From assembly GCA_963811605.1 (NCBI GenBank), contig CAWESA010000003.1, forward strand, positions 124,001-188,000: a stretch of DNA of 64,000 nucleotides, read 5' to 3'. Position numbers and translations under genes: made by a program. This document shows, piece by piece, positions 1 to 9,135 of the stretch. The notes below the pieces were generated by a model. The model ran no database searches and was not told the origin of the DNA. It worked only from the letters and a program-made list of their open reading frames with translations. Source of the DNA: CAVQLX01 sp963811605 (GTDB lineage: Bacteria > Desulfobacterota > Binatia > DP-6). Numbering within the stretch: position 1 is the stretch's first letter; every line of letters begins with the position of its first letter.

Positions 1-2188
1 GAGCGTGAGGCTCGCCATCTCCCGCCCGCGCGCACTCACGGCTTCCAGCGCGTCCTCGAAGGGGAGCGCGCCCGCGGCCACCAGCGCGCCGTACTCGCCG
101 AGGCTGTGCCCCATGACCATGTCGGGGACGAGGCCGTATGCTCCCAGCAGGCGGGTGAGCGCGATGTCGGCCGCCAGGACCGCGGGCTGCGTGATCGCCG
201 TCTGCTTGAGCGCTTCCTCGGCCCGGGTGATCGTGTCCGCGTCGTCGGGGACGAACAGGTAGTCGGTGAGCGGGCATTCGAGGAGCGGCGTCATCACCCG
301 ATCGGCGAGCGCGAAGGTGTCGGCGACGATCGGCTCGGCGGCACGGAGCGCCTTCAGCATGTTCACGTACTGCGAGCCCTGCCCGGTGTAGAGGAAGGCG
401 ACCTTGGCTGCCGCGCCGTGGCCGCGGAAGACGCCCTGGGCGCGGAGCGCCTTCCATGCGCCGGGCACGTCGGCGCCAGGGCCTCCAGCGCCTTCGTGCC
501 GCGCGCGGCCAGCTCGGCGGCGTCGCCGTAGTCGATCGCGATGCGCTCGGGTTGCAGGAGAGCGGCCTCCTCGGGCGGCGCAGGTGCGGGCGCGCGCCCG
601 GCCGCTGCCTCGGCGGCGACGGCGCGCAGGCGATCGGCCAGCGCAGCGACCGACGGGGCGCCGACGACGAGCGCTCCCCGCCGCGGAGCCTTCAGCGTCG
701 CGGCCTCCGCCGTGGCTGGGGAAGGCCGGCGCTGACGACCCGGTCGCGACGGCGCCCGCCGTCGAGCCGCCCGGGCACGAACTCCTCCATCACGGCGTGG
801 AAATTGGTGCCGCCGAACCCAAAGGCGCTGACGCCGGCGCGGCGGATGGCACCTGCCGGGATGTGCCACGGCCGCCGCCCGGTGTTGACACGGAAGGGCG
901 AGGCCGCGAAATCGATGTTCGGGTTGGGCCGTCGCAGTTGAGGCTCGGCGGCAGGAGCTTGTGGTGCAGCGCGAGCGCGGTCTTCAGGAGGCCCGCGGCA
1001 CCGGCGGCGGCCTTCAGATGGCCGATGTTCGACTTGACGGAGCCGAGCCCGATCGTGCCGGGCGCGGCGCCGGCGGCGCCGAACACGTCCGTCAGGCTCT
1101 GGACCTCGACGACATCGCCGACGCGCGTCGAGGTGCCATGCCCCTCGACTAGGTTGCGGTCGTCGGATCGAGGCCCGTGTTGCTCCAGGCACGCTCGATG
1201 GCGAGTCGCTGGCCGACCGGGTTCGGCGCGGTGATGCCTTTGCCCTTACCGTCGCTCGAGCCGCCGATGCCGCGGATGACGGCGTAGATGCGGTCGCCGT
1301 CGCGCTCGGCGTCGGCGAGCCGCTTCAGCAGGAACATCGCCGCGCCCTCGCCCATGACGAAGCCGTCGGCGCCGTCGGCGTAGGGGCGCGTGCCGGTGGC
1401 GGACAGCGCACCGATCTTGCAGAACTTGGTGAACGAGGACGCGCCCATGTTGCGGTCGATGCCGCCCGCGACGACGGCGTCGTATTCGCCCTCGATGAGG
1501 CCCTCGGCGGCAGCGCTGATCGCCGCCAGTGCCGAGGCGCAGGCGGCATCGACGACGTAGTTGGGCCCGCGGAAATTGAAGAGGTTGGCGATCCGCCCAG
1601 CGAGGCAGTTGCCGAGCTCGCCCGGCATCGTGTCCTCGGTGATCTCGGGAAGACGGTGTGCGACGCCTGCGCGTAGCTCGCGCAGGACGGCCTCTCGCAC
1701 CCCGCCGGGCAGCGCCTCGAAGCTCGGCGCCTTTGCGAGCTCGTCAACGAACTCCGGGAACTGGATGCGCAACGTGGTGAGGTAGTGCTTCTCGCCCGCC
1801 ATGGCGTTGCCGAGCACGACCGCGGTCCGTTCGGGGTCGAGGCCGTGTTCGGGGTGGGCGAGGTCGTCGAGCGCCTGGCGTGTGCAGGCGATGGCCCACT
1901 TCTGCCCCTCGTCCATCGCGTCGCTGACCCGGGGCGGGATGGGCAGCTTCCAGGCGACCGGGTTCCACGGCGCCTCGCGGACCCAGGCGCCGATTTTCGA
2001 GTAGGTCTTGTCGGGAACGGCGGGATCGGGGTCGTAGTAGAGCGCCGGATCCCAGCGTCCGGCGGGATCTCGCGGATGCTGTTGCGCCCGTCGCAGAGGT
2101 TCTGCCAGAAGGCGGCGACCGACGGGGCGTCCGGCAGGATCGCGCCGAGTCCCACGACGGCGATGGCGCGGTGAGCGGTGTCATCCAT
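1..2188 (-). CDS. Type I polyketide/PUFA synthase-like protein, KS-AT part, frame-broken and cut by window edge
   Basis: This is the ketosynthase and start of the acyltransferase of a multidomain type I synthase, whose remainder lies left of the window. It begins MDDTAHRAIAVVGLGA. The KS active-site Cys is in VDAACASAL, and the two His are in EGHGTSTRVGD and KSNIGHLKAAAG. The AT shows GQGSQYVNM and the Ser motif GHSLGEYGALVAAGAL. The KS segment SDGKGKGITAPNP resembles PfaA-type polyunsaturated fatty acid synthases. Recognisable protein jumps reading frame near 2058, 1153, 940, 720 and 475. Every segment is well conserved, so either the gene decayed very recently or the sequence has single-base errors. 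The start is 21 bp after the acyl-CoA dehydrogenase stop, so both genes probably share one transcript. Confidence 0.8.
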
Positions 2189-2209
2189 TCTCGGGTCCTC
2201 GGGGCGTCC

Positions 2210-3886
2210 TCAGGCGGAGGCCTGTGTGGATGTGGCGGAGCGGCCGTAGAGCACGTCGGCGACGAGATCGAGGTCGGCGAGCAATCCAGCCTGGGCGGCG
2301 TGGATCGCCGGCATGCGGAGATCGGCCGCCAGCGGGCCGGTGTCGGCGGCGCCGTTCGGGCTCGCACCGCAGACCAGCCGCAGCCCGTCACTCGCGATGC
2401 GGAACGCCGTCTCACGGGCGTAGATGCGGCTGATCGCGCATTCGGCCGCGGCGTCGAAGCGGGTGCTCGCGCGCGGATCGAGCTTGCCGAACGCGGCTGC
2501 GGCCGCCCGGCGCGCGGTGGCCGCGGCGCACTCGGCGTGCGCGATCAGCTCGCCCAGGCGCAGCAGCACGTGCTGGTGCCGCGTGAGCCGCGCCAGCCGC
2601 GCCCGCTCGAGGACCTCGGCGAGCGCGTGCAGGGCGAGCGCGGCGACATTCGCACCGACCGCAGGTTGGCGCCCGTGCAGGTCTTCCAGGTTCCGCCCCG
2701 CCCGCCGGTAGTGCTCGCCGCGCGTCTTCAGGTGCTGCTGCCAGCGGTCGCGTCCGATGGTCATCTCCATGATCTCGGACGTGCCCTCGTAGATCGTGGT
2801 GATGCGCACGTCGCGCTTGATCTTCTCGACCATGTACTCGTGCGTGTAGCCGTAGCCGCCGAGCGCCTGGATGGCGGCCTCGGCCGCCGCGTTGCCGGCC
2901 TCGGTGGCGAGGTACTTGGCGATGGCGCCCTCGGTGTTGAGCGTGCTGCCCCTCTCGTCGAGCCGGGTGGCGACCTCCTCGACGTAGGCGCGTGCGGCCT
3001 CCAGGCGCACCGCATGGGGCACGATGAGCTTGTGGGTGTAGCCCTGCTTCTCGCTGAGCGGCGCGCCGGCCTGGATGCGCTGCGTGGAATACGCAATGGC
3101 ACGGTCGAGCGCCGCCCAGCCGGCGCCGAGCCCGAAGGCGGCCACCATGAGCCGGGTGAAGCCGAAGACGGCCTGGGCTTGCAGCAGCCCCCGGCCCTCG
3201 ACGCCGCCGACGAGACGGTCGGCCTCCACGTAGACGTCGTCGAAGGTGAGCGCGGCGGTATTGCTCGCGCGGATGCCGTGCTTGTCCTCCGGCTTCCCGT
3301 GCGCGAGGCCTGCGACGCCGCGCTCGACGACGAACCACGAGGGCCCGCCGGGGGCGCTCGCGAGGACGCAATACAGGTCGGCGACGCCGCCGTTGCTGAT
3401 CCACTGCTTGCTGCCGGAGATCCGGTACCCGACCACCACGCCGTTCTCCTCGACCCGCACGGCGGTGCTGCGGAGCGCGGCCAGGTCGCTGCCGGCGGCG
3501 GGCTCGGTCGCCGCGTACGCCATGAGCAGCCCCTCGTCGGCGATGCGGGTCATCCAGCGCGCTTGCTGCTCGGGCGTTCCGCCCACGCGCAGGGGCTCGC
3601 TGCCGAGGAACGTCGCCAGCACGCCGGTCGCGATCCCGAGGTCGATGCGGGCCATGTCTTCGCATATCCGGTAGAGGTCGAACGCGCTTGACCCCATGCC
3701 GTGGTGCTCCTCGGGGATGAAGAAGAGATGGATGCCGAGGTCGGGCCCGTACATGGTGCGGATGAGCTCGGCAGGGAACTCGTCCCGCGCGTCGAGCCCG
3801 AGGAGGACCTCGTCGGAGAGGTGGCGCGACGCGAACTCCCGCAGCGCGGCGATGCTTGCTTCCAGCGTGTCGTGGTCGAGTGCCAT
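2210..3886 (-). CDS. Acyl-CoA dehydrogenase family protein
   Basis: FAD-dependent alpha,beta-desaturation of an acyl-CoA or carrier-bound acyl chain. The N-terminal and middle domains are clear (YAATEPAAGSDLAALRS, then GSKQWISNG). The C-terminal helical domain carries the catalytic-Glu region IYEGTSEIMEM. An extra helical tail of about 150 residues makes it longer than a typical 380-residue enzyme. An upstream in-frame ATG at 3901 exists, but a sigma54-type promoter at 3909-3923 would start transcription near 3898, so the ATG at 3886 (MALDHDTLEA) is preferred. It is the first gene of an operon with the PKS and probably modifies a PKS or fatty-acyl intermediate; the substrate cannot be read from sequence. 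Confidence 0.88.
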   Translation of the reverse strand: MALDHDTLEASIAALREFASRHLSDEVLLGLDARDEFPAELIRTMYGPDLGIHLFFIPEEHHGMGSSAFDLYRICEDMARIDLGIATGVLATFLGSEPLRVGGTPEQQARWMTRIADEGLLMAYAATEPAAGSDLAALRSTAVRVEENGVVVGYRISGSKQWISNGGVADLYCVLASAPGGPSWFVVERGVAGLAHGKPEDKHGIRASNTAALTFDDVYVEADRLVGGVEGRGLLQAQAVFGFTRLMVAAFGLGAGWAALDRAIAYSTQRIQAGAPLSEKQGYTHKLIVPHAVRLEAARAYVEEVATRLDERGSTLNTEGAIAKYLATEAGNAAAEAAIQALGGYGYTHEYMVEKIKRDVRITTIYEGTSEIMEMTIGRDRWQQHLKTRGEHYRRAGRNLEDLHGRQPAVGANVAALALHALAEVLERARLARLTRHQHVLLRLGELIAHAECAAATARRAAAAAFGKLDPRASTRFDAAAECAISRIYARETAFRIASDGLRLVCGASPNGAADTGPLAADLRMPAIHAAQAGLLADLDLVADVLYGRSATSTQASA

Positions 3887-3908
3887 GTCCGAAGTGGGCA
3901 TTCTCGAA

Positions 3909-3923
3909 GCAGCGGGCGTGCCA
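3909..3923 (-). promoter_or_regulatory. sigma54 -24/-12 promoter for the acyl-CoA dehydrogenase-PKS operon
   Basis: On the minus strand it reads TGGCACGCCCGCTGC, matching TGGCACG-N4-TTGC with one change. Its enhancer-like palindrome TTCC-N8-GGAA lies 39 bp upstream. Confidence 0.72.
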
Positions 3924-3962
3924 CGCCGCGCACGAGACGGAGGCGCACGCGCGGGCCCCTGG

Positions 3963-3978
3963 TTCCCAAGATTCGGAA
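3963..3978. promoter_or_regulatory. TTCC-N8-GGAA palindrome (putative upstream activating site)
   Basis: TTCCCAAGATTCGGAA, in the divergent gap between the acyl-CoA dehydrogenase and the 4400 gene. It is one of six exact copies in the window. Confidence 0.6.
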
Positions 3979-4187
3979 GGGAGGCTGCGTCCGGTCCCGG
4001 TCATGGGGGCAGCTCACCCGGCTGACATCCCGGCCCGGGCGAAAAGGCCGTCTGCGATGACAGACCGACCGAGCGGGCTGCGAAGCACCTTGTGGAGCGC
4101 CCGCGGGTCCCAGAAGGCGCGCCGGTGGCGCACCGCCCTCGCGTCCGCTCCGCGCTCCCGCCGGACGCCAACGTCCGGAAGGGCGGC

Positions 4188-4203
4188 TTCCGACGGCTCG
4201 GAA
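4188..4203. promoter_or_regulatory. TTCC-N8-GGAA palindrome (putative upstream activating site)
   Basis: TTCCGACGGCTCGGAA, 40 bp upstream of the sigma54-type promoter at 4244-4258. It is joined to a further half-site, since CGGAAG-GGCGG-CTTCCG overlaps it and could also form a hairpin. The rest of the 3924-4399 gap holds nothing else I can support. Confidence 0.58.
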
Positions 4204-4243
4204 AGGTGACCGCGTCCGCGCGCCGTCGAGCATGGCCCTGGAG

Positions 4244-4258
4244 CGGCACGCGGCCTGC
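4244..4258 (+). promoter_or_regulatory. sigma54 -24/-12 promoter for the 4400 gene
   Basis: CGGCACGCGGCCTGC has the invariant GG and GC exactly 12 bp apart. The predicted leader to the ATG at 4400 is long, about 130 nt, and ends in GGAAC-GGAGA-GTTCC, an inverted repeat that could fold over the ribosome-binding site. Confidence 0.62.
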
Positions 4259-4399
4259 TACCCCGCCATGTGGCAGCCGGACCATGTGGGCGTAAGAGTC
4301 GGCCTGACCCTCCCGCGCGTCGGCTCGCGTGATGGCGCGAGGACGTACGACCAACACCTCTCGAACCGAATTGGGAGTGAAGGGGAACGGAGAGTTCCG

Positions 4400-4903
4400 A
4401 TGACCAAAGGACGCGACATTCGTTGCTTCGATTACGTGAACCTCCCCTATGCACGGGTCCGCGACGTGCTTGCCGCGAACGCTCTGGAGGTCTTCCGCTC
4501 CGCGACGCAAGCGGCCGCCTCTCGAGCGCACTCCGTCGCCTCGCAGCTACGGGTCGATATCGGCGCCATCGAGGTGGGTGCCGAAATCGACATCTCGGTC
4601 CGGGAGATCGAGGAACGCCCCGCCGACGCCATGTCCTCGCCACGGATGTGCCTTCAGCTCGAATGGGAGGCCGCGAAACGGCCGCATCTGTTCCCCTTCA
4701 TGCGGGCGGAGCTCGCCGTCTATCCGCTGACCGCGAGCGAGACCCAGCTCGACTTCTCCGGCTGCTACGAGCCGCCGCTGGGAGTCCTGGGCAGCGCCAT
4801 GGACTCGATCGTCGGTCATCGCGTCGCGGAGGTCTCCGTCCACCGGTTCCTGACCGACGTCGCCGTTTACCTGAGGACGATCGGTCCTGCATCGTCGTGC
4901 TGA
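4400..4903 (+). CDS. Conserved hypothetical protein, SRPBCC-like
   Basis: A 167-residue soluble protein (MTKGRDIRCFDYVNLPY...). It alternates predicted beta strands and a long C-terminal helix, with no signal peptide or membrane segment. This fits the START/SRPBCC lipid- or cofactor-binding fold, but I recognise no catalytic motif, so the fold assignment is an inference. The ATG at 4400 follows a purine-rich AAGGGGAACGGAGAG. It stands alone and converges with the SDR gene, and has its own sigma54-type promoter and enhancer site, which places it with the stress regulon. Confidence 0.7.
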   Translation: MTKGRDIRCFDYVNLPYARVRDVLAANALEVFRSATQAAASRAHSVASQLRVDIGAIEVGAEIDISVREIEERPADAMSSPRMCLQLEWEAAKRPHLFPFMRAELAVYPLTASETQLDFSGCYEPPLGVLGSAMDSIVGHRVAEVSVHRFLTDVAVYLRTIGPASSC

Positions 4904-4934
4904 GAGTGGCTCCGCCCGACGCTGGGCCCCGTCC

Positions 4935-5762
4935 TCACGACCGCTCGCCGTGTAGCTGGCGCGACAGCCAGGAAGCCGTGCCGCGCGCCCACTGCACCAG
5001 CGTGTCGGCCACGCCCGGTGCGAGCGCGGCGAGCTTCTCGAGGGTGGCGGTGCCCGGAGGCACGGACACCTCGACCAGGCGGAAGCGCGCGGCGGCGAAG
5101 ATCGCCCACACCACCCACGACGGCGGCATGTTCAGCTCGTTCGGCCAGAAGGCGAGAAAATCCTCGTCGTGCGTCGCCTGCTCGACCATCGGGGTCTCGA
5201 CGATGCCGGGCAGGACGAGGGCCACGTGGATGCCGCGCGCCGCCAGCTCCTCGCGCACGGCCTCCGTGAGTCCGACGAGGGCGAACTTCGTGGCACAGTA
5301 GCCGCCGAGCGGCGTGTACCCGCGGCGACCCGCGAGCGAGGCGACGTTCACGATCACCCCGTCTCGTCGCGGCCCCATGACGCGCAGCGCTTCCTGCATG
5401 ACGAAGAGCTGGCCGAAGAGATTCACGCGCAGCATCGCGTCGAGGTCGCTCGCGACGATCTCGTCGAGGCGGCCCGGGATGAGAACGCCGGCGTTGTTGA
5501 CGACCAGATCGAGCCGCCCGAAGCGCTGATGCACCGCATCGATGCACGCGGCGACCTCGTCGCGCCGGGTGACATCCGTCGGCAGTACCAGGACGTCGCG
5601 ACCCGCCTGCGCCGCGAGCTCGTCGAGCAGCTCCTTGCGTCGCGCCGCGACGGCGAGATGGGCGCCGGCATGCGCGAAGGCCAGCGCCGTGGCACGTCCG
5701 ATCCCACTCGACGCGCCGGTGACGAGGACGACGGAGTCGCGAAACGGCTCGAGCCAGGACAC
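4935..5762 (-). CDS. Short-chain dehydrogenase/reductase
   Basis: NAD(P)-dependent oxidoreductase of 275 residues with a classical Rossmann fold. The cofactor loop TGASSGIG lies near residue 16, then NNAG near residue 90, and the catalytic YCATK. The tail after residue 200 (VPPGTATLEKLAALAPGV) resembles stress-cluster SDRs that lack substrate annotation. The start is a GTG at 5762 preceded by GAGAGGGGG; an ATG two bases upstream is out of frame. It diverges from the 6021 gene. I see no convincing sigma54 promoter for it. The substrate is unknown. Confidence 0.88.
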   Translation of the reverse strand: MSWLEPFRDSVVLVTGASSGIGRATALAFAHAGAHLAVAARRKELLDELAAQAGRDVLVLPTDVTRRDEVAACIDAVHQRFGRLDLVVNNAGVLIPGRLDEIVASDLDAMLRVNLFGQLFVMQEALRVMGPRRDGVIVNVASLAGRRGYTPLGGYCATKFALVGLTEAVREELAARGIHVALVLPGIVETPMVEQATHDEDFLAFWPNELNMPPSWVVWAIFAAARFRLVEVSVPPGTATLEKLAALAPGVADTLVQWARGTASWLSRQLHGERS

Positions 5763-5974
5763 ATCGACCCCCTCTCCGGCCGCTGGATCGTGAGTCCGGC
5801 AGCCGCGACAACGTCCCTCCGAACGGTGCCCGCGTCAATACTGCCGCGGGTGCCGGCGCCGCCCAGGTCGCTGCATGTGACCCGTGGGATTGGGCTTGTC
5901 AGATGTGGGAAAGATCCTCCCCGCTCCCACGCCGCCTCGGGGAGTTCCTCCCGAGCAGCCGGGCCATCCTGCGA

Positions 5975-5989
5975 TGGTATGCCTCCTGC
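5975..5989 (+). promoter_or_regulatory. sigma54 -24/-12 promoter for the 6021 gene
   Basis: TGGTATGCCTCCTGC has GG and GC 12 bp apart, giving a predicted leader of about 21 nt before the ATG at 6021. There is no exact TTCC-N8-GGAA copy upstream, only GC-rich inverted repeats around 5906-5955. Confidence 0.62.
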
Positions 5990-6020
5990 TTCCGTCCCCT
6001 GGGGAGTGGGAGGAGCTCCA

Positions 6021-6761
6021 ATGGTGAGATCGATGATCGGGGAAGGTTTGCTCGCCTTCACCGCGGTGCTCGTGGTGACCGTCGGGGCCGAGGCCGGGTA
6101 TCGCGCCGCCGAGGTGACCGACGGAGGGAGCGTCAGTGGCCGCGTCCGTGTGGTCGGCGAGATCGCGCCGCTGCCTCCCCAACCCGTCTTCAAGGAAAAG
6201 GGCTACTGCGGTGAGACGGTTGCGGACGAGCGGCTCGTGATGGACACGGCCGGCGGCGTGGGCGGGGCGGTGGTCCATCTGGTCGACGTGGGGGCGGGCA
6301 AGCCCATCGCGAGCTCCGAGGCGGTCAGGCTCGACAACCGCAAGTGTGCCTTCGTGCCGCACGTGGCGAGCGCCAGCGTCGGGCAGAGCCTGGAGATGCA
6401 CAACTACGATCCGTTCCTGCACGACGCGCACGCGTGGCTCGGATCGCGCACCCTCTTCAATCTCGCCATCCCCCAGGGGCGCACCGTGCACCAGACCCTG
6501 ACTGATCCCGGGATCGTGCACGTCAACTGCAATGTTCGCCACACCTGGATGCACGCCTACCTCTTCGTCGCCGAGCACCCCTACCACGCGGTGACGGACG
6601 CCAGTGGGCACTTCGCGCTCGACCAGGTGCCCCCGGGAACCTACACGATCGCGGTCTGGCACGAGCTGCTCGGAAGCCGTGAGCAGAAGGTGACCGTTGC
6701 CCCGGGACAGACGACGACGGTCGACTTCGAGCTCCACGCGGTCGCGCCCGAAGCACACTGA
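6021..6761 (+). CDS. Exported cupredoxin-like protein with carboxypeptidase-regulatory-like domain
   Basis: A 246-residue protein with an N-terminal signal peptide (about residues 1-25). A cupredoxin-like region contains HNYDPFLHDAH and VHVNCNVRHTWMHAYL, whose Cys, His and Met could bind copper. It ends in a carboxypeptidase-regulatory beta-sandwich (HFALDQVPPGTYTIAVWHE). This arrangement resembles proteins annotated as methylamine-utilisation-like, whose role is not established. The ATG at 6021 has a strong GGGAGG-type ribosome-binding site. It is probably periplasmic. The metal-binding role is inferred from residues only. Confidence 0.78.
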   Translation: MVRSMIGEGLLAFTAVLVVTVGAEAGYRAAEVTDGGSVSGRVRVVGEIAPLPPQPVFKEKGYCGETVADERLVMDTAGGVGGAVVHLVDVGAGKPIASSEAVRLDNRKCAFVPHVASASVGQSLEMHNYDPFLHDAHAWLGSRTLFNLAIPQGRTVHQTLTDPGIVHVNCNVRHTWMHAYLFVAEHPYHAVTDASGHFALDQVPPGTYTIAVWHELLGSREQKVTVAPGQTTTVDFELHAVAPEAH

Positions 6762-7021
6762 GGTTGCTCCGTCCTGGGCCGCCCGAGCCGCACAGCATAG
6801 CCCTCCCACGGCGGCTGACTCCCGGCCGCCCCGCCTTCATGGACCCGCGGCTCCGGTCCTCGCCGTGCGCCATCGCCAGAGGGCCGGGAGGGTCTTCCTC
6901 GAGCACGTCGTCCAGATTGCGAGCGGTGTCCACGGTGCGGTGCGGCTCCTCGGGGGCGAGTGGGTCGCGCTCTTCGCGCTGCCGAAGGTAGGTAGTCCAG
7001 CGCGCCTCCGAGGGGCCGGCG

Positions 7022-8527
7022 CTACGCGCCTGCAGTCGAGCGGCGAATCGTCGTCGGGTCGGCGTCGCACTCGAGGAAGAGGAGCGGTCGGCCGTGGCGG
7101 GTGGCCACGGCGGCGAGGGCCTGCCGGTCCGCGCGCCGGACGAACGTGGCATCGGCCACGACGCCGCGTCCCGCGCCGAGCGTGGCATCGACTTCCTCGC
7201 ACAGGCGGGCGTAGACCGCGGCGCGTGCCGCGGGAGCATAGCGGCCGGTTCCGTAGGGCGCAGGGCTGGCGCAGGGCATCTCCTGCTGGCGCAACACGTC
7301 ACTGCTGAGGTGCATCGAGCCCGTCGCCTCCGCGAGCGCGTTGGCGAGCGCCGTCTTCCCGCTCCCGCTGAGCCCGCAACATGCGACCACCGCCGGGCCC
7401 AGTGCCCGCCAGGCGTGGCGCTGCGCCAGCGCGAAGTACTGCCGGGCGCGCGTGGCGGCGGCCAGCCGCTCGGCTGGCTCGACGTCCCGATCGTCGGCCT
7501 TGAGCCCGTCCACCGCTCCGCGCACGCACGCTCGATAGGCGCCGTAGAAGGGGAGGAGCGTGCGCAGCTCGCCGTCACGGCTGGCGACGACGTACGCGTC
7601 GATGAAGGCCTCGGCGAGATCGGGTCGCCCGAGCCGCTCGAGGTCCATGGTGAGGAAGGCGACCTCCGAGGCGACGTCGTTGCAGCGTAGCGCGTGCGAG
7701 AACTCGATGCAGTCGATGACGTAGACACCCGCCGCGAGCGGCGCGTGTGGCGGCGTGGCCGGCACGGGGGCATCGAGGACACAGACGTGCTCGGCGCGCA
7801 GGTCGCCATGACCCTCGCGGATGCGCTGCGCGGCCTGGCGGGTTCGAAGCATGGTGTCGTGCCGCGCGAGGAAGGCCGGACCGAAGCTGGTGAGGATGGT
7901 GTGCGTCGCCGGGGGCAGGGCAGCCCCGACGAGCGGGGCGGCGAGGCCGAGCACGTTTCGCCAGGCGGTGAGCAGCGCTTCGGGGGAGGCGTGGACGGCC
8001 ACCGCCGGCCCGGTGGGCGCGCCGGCGTGGAAGTCGCAGAGCATGCGGGCGAGCCGCGAGAGAGTGCCGGCATCGGCCGCGCCGACGTCGACGAGCCGGT
8101 CCAGCATGCGCTCGGCGGGCAACCGCCGCATCCAGACGACGCGGTCCACCGCGGGCCCGGTTCCGTCGAGCGCGAAGCAGCCGTCACGCTCGCGCGTGAT
8201 CGGCAGCACGCCGAGATAGATCGGAGCCGCGAGGCGGCAGTTGAGGCGCAGCTCGTCCTCGCACAGCGCGTGGCGCCGCACCGCGGTGCTCGCGTCGAGG
8301 AAGGGGAAGCGAACCGGCTTCTTCAGCTTGTAGGCGTAGGGGCCCGCGAGGAACACGTGCGAGATGTGCGTCTGCACGTGATCCACCTGCGCCGGTCGGT
8401 GTGGATAGAAGCCGGGATCGGCGAGTGCGCGCACGAGCGCCGCCTGGTCGGGAGTCGCCGTCGCGTCGCTCGGCGGGGCCACGGCTCGGCGACGCGACCG
8501 CGGGACATTCCGGGGAGCAGTGCCCAT
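7022..8527 (-). CDS. Bifunctional aminoglycoside-phosphotransferase-like/AAA ATP-binding kinase, 3' frame break
   Basis: Two domains of unknown physiological substrate. An APH-type kinase fold spans about residues 30-290 (REGHGDLRAEHVCV is the catalytic loop, VIDCIEFSHALR the metal loop). A P-loop kinase follows (Walker A GLSGSGKT near residue 360). The open frame stops at 7022, but the family's normal C-terminus (SEARWTTYLRQREERDP) continues in another frame to about 6890, consistent with one inserted base near 7035. The ATG at 8527 follows AGGGGAAGGA and fits the sigma54 promoter; longer upstream starts would lie inside it. Proteins of this type recur beside universal stress proteins. The non-coding 6762-6890 stretch shows nothing else. 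Confidence 0.8.
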   Translation of the reverse strand: MGTAPRNVPRSRRRAVAPPSDATATPDQAALVRALADPGFYPHRPAQVDHVQTHISHVFLAGPYAYKLKKPVRFPFLDASTAVRRHALCEDELRLNCRLAAPIYLGVLPITRERDGCFALDGTGPAVDRVVWMRRLPAERMLDRLVDVGAADAGTLSRLARMLCDFHAGAPTGPAVAVHASPEALLTAWRNVLGLAAPLVGAALPPATHTILTSFGPAFLARHDTMLRTRQAAQRIREGHGDLRAEHVCVLDAPVPATPPHAPLAAGVYVIDCIEFSHALRCNDVASEVAFLTMDLERLGRPDLAEAFIDAYVVASRDGELRTLLPFYGAYRACVRGAVDGLKADDRDVEPAERLAAATRARQYFALAQRHAWRALGPAVVACCGLSGSGKTALANALAEATGSMHLSSDVLRQQEMPCASPAPYGTGRYAPAARAAVYARLCEEVDATLGAGRGVVADATFVRRADRQALAAVATRHGRPLLFLECDADPTTIRRSTAGA

Positions 8528-8550
8528 GTGTCCTTCCCCTCTCTTGGAGA

Positions 8551-8565
8551 GCAAGGAGCTTGCCA
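8551..8565 (-). promoter_or_regulatory. sigma54 -24/-12 promoter for the APH/AAA kinase gene
   Basis: The minus strand reads TGGCAAGCTCCTTGC, a near-consensus site with TTGC intact. The predicted start is about 13 nt upstream of the ATG at 8527. Confidence 0.75.
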
Positions 8566-8568
8566 AAC

Positions 8569-8614
8569 GGCTGGAATCGGTCCCGCTAGCCGGACACCTC
8601 CTCGATTCCCAGCC
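8569..8614. repeat. Inverted repeat upstream of the APH/AAA promoter
   Basis: Arms GGCTGGAATCG (8569-8579) and CGATTCCCAGCC (8603-8614) are complementary except for one extra base. They contain GGAA/TTCC half-sites like the island's palindrome but with wider spacing, and begin 4 bp upstream of the -24 element. Confidence 0.5.
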
Positions 8615-8667
8615 GTGCAACGGCGCGCCCCGCGCAGTCGCGCTCCCGTTCCGCGTGCTGCCGAGGC

Positions 8668-9075
8668 TCATTTCACCAGCAGCACGGGACACCTGCACGC
8701 GAGCGCCACCTTGTAGCTGGTGGTGCCGAGGCCCTGGCCTGGCCGCGGCCCGAGTCGGTGCGAGCCGAGGACGACGAGGTCGATGCGCCGCGCGGTTGCA
8801 AACCGGAGAATCTCCAGCGCCGGATCACCGATCGTGACCGCATGCTGGACGCGCATCCCGGAAGACGCGAGCGCTGCCGCGGCGCGCTCGACGACCCGCT
8901 CGGCCCGGCGCCGCAGCCGATCGTAGAACGGCCGCAGCTCGGCGCCGGGCAGGCCGGGGATCCGGTGGATCACGTGGAGCAGGGTGATCCGTTTCGTCGG
9001 GAGCGCCTCGACGATACGGAGGCTGAAGCCGCTCCGGTCGCTGAGGTCGATCGGGACGAGCACGTGGGCGAACAT
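8668..9075 (-). CDS. Universal stress protein (UspA family)
   Basis: A single-domain USP of 135 residues starting MFAHVLVPIDLSDRSGFSL. The central VLGSHRLGPRPGQG and following GTTSYKVA correspond to the nucleotide-binding loop, and it ends CRCPVLLVK. Such proteins accumulate under oxygen, energy or stationary-phase stress. The ATG at 9075 lies about 4 nt after the predicted sigma54 transcription start, so its mRNA may be nearly leaderless; an upstream in-frame start at 9216 would lie beyond the promoter. It is divergent from the phosphoribosyltransferase gene. Confidence 0.87.
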   Translation of the reverse strand: MFAHVLVPIDLSDRSGFSLRIVEALPTKRITLLHVIHRIPGLPGAELRPFYDRLRRRAERVVERAAAALASSGMRVQHAVTIGDPALEILRFATARRIDLVVLGSHRLGPRPGQGLGTTSYKVALACRCPVLLVK

Positions 9076-9089
9076 GGACACCGCCGGAA

Positions 9090-9104
9090 GCAAGTTGCGG
9101 GCCA
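9090..9104 (-). promoter_or_regulatory. sigma54 -24/-12 promoter for universal stress protein
   Basis: The minus strand reads TGGCCCGCAACTTGC, with GG and GC 12 bp apart and TTGC intact. It is back to back with the promoter at 9204-9218. Confidence 0.74.
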
Positions 9105-9135
9105 CGCTGTCCTCCCGACCCGCGCCGGAGAGCGC

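Noticed and set aside
2171..3691. A 506-codon plus-strand frame
   Set aside because: It is antisense to the acyl-CoA dehydrogenase, whose motifs are complete.
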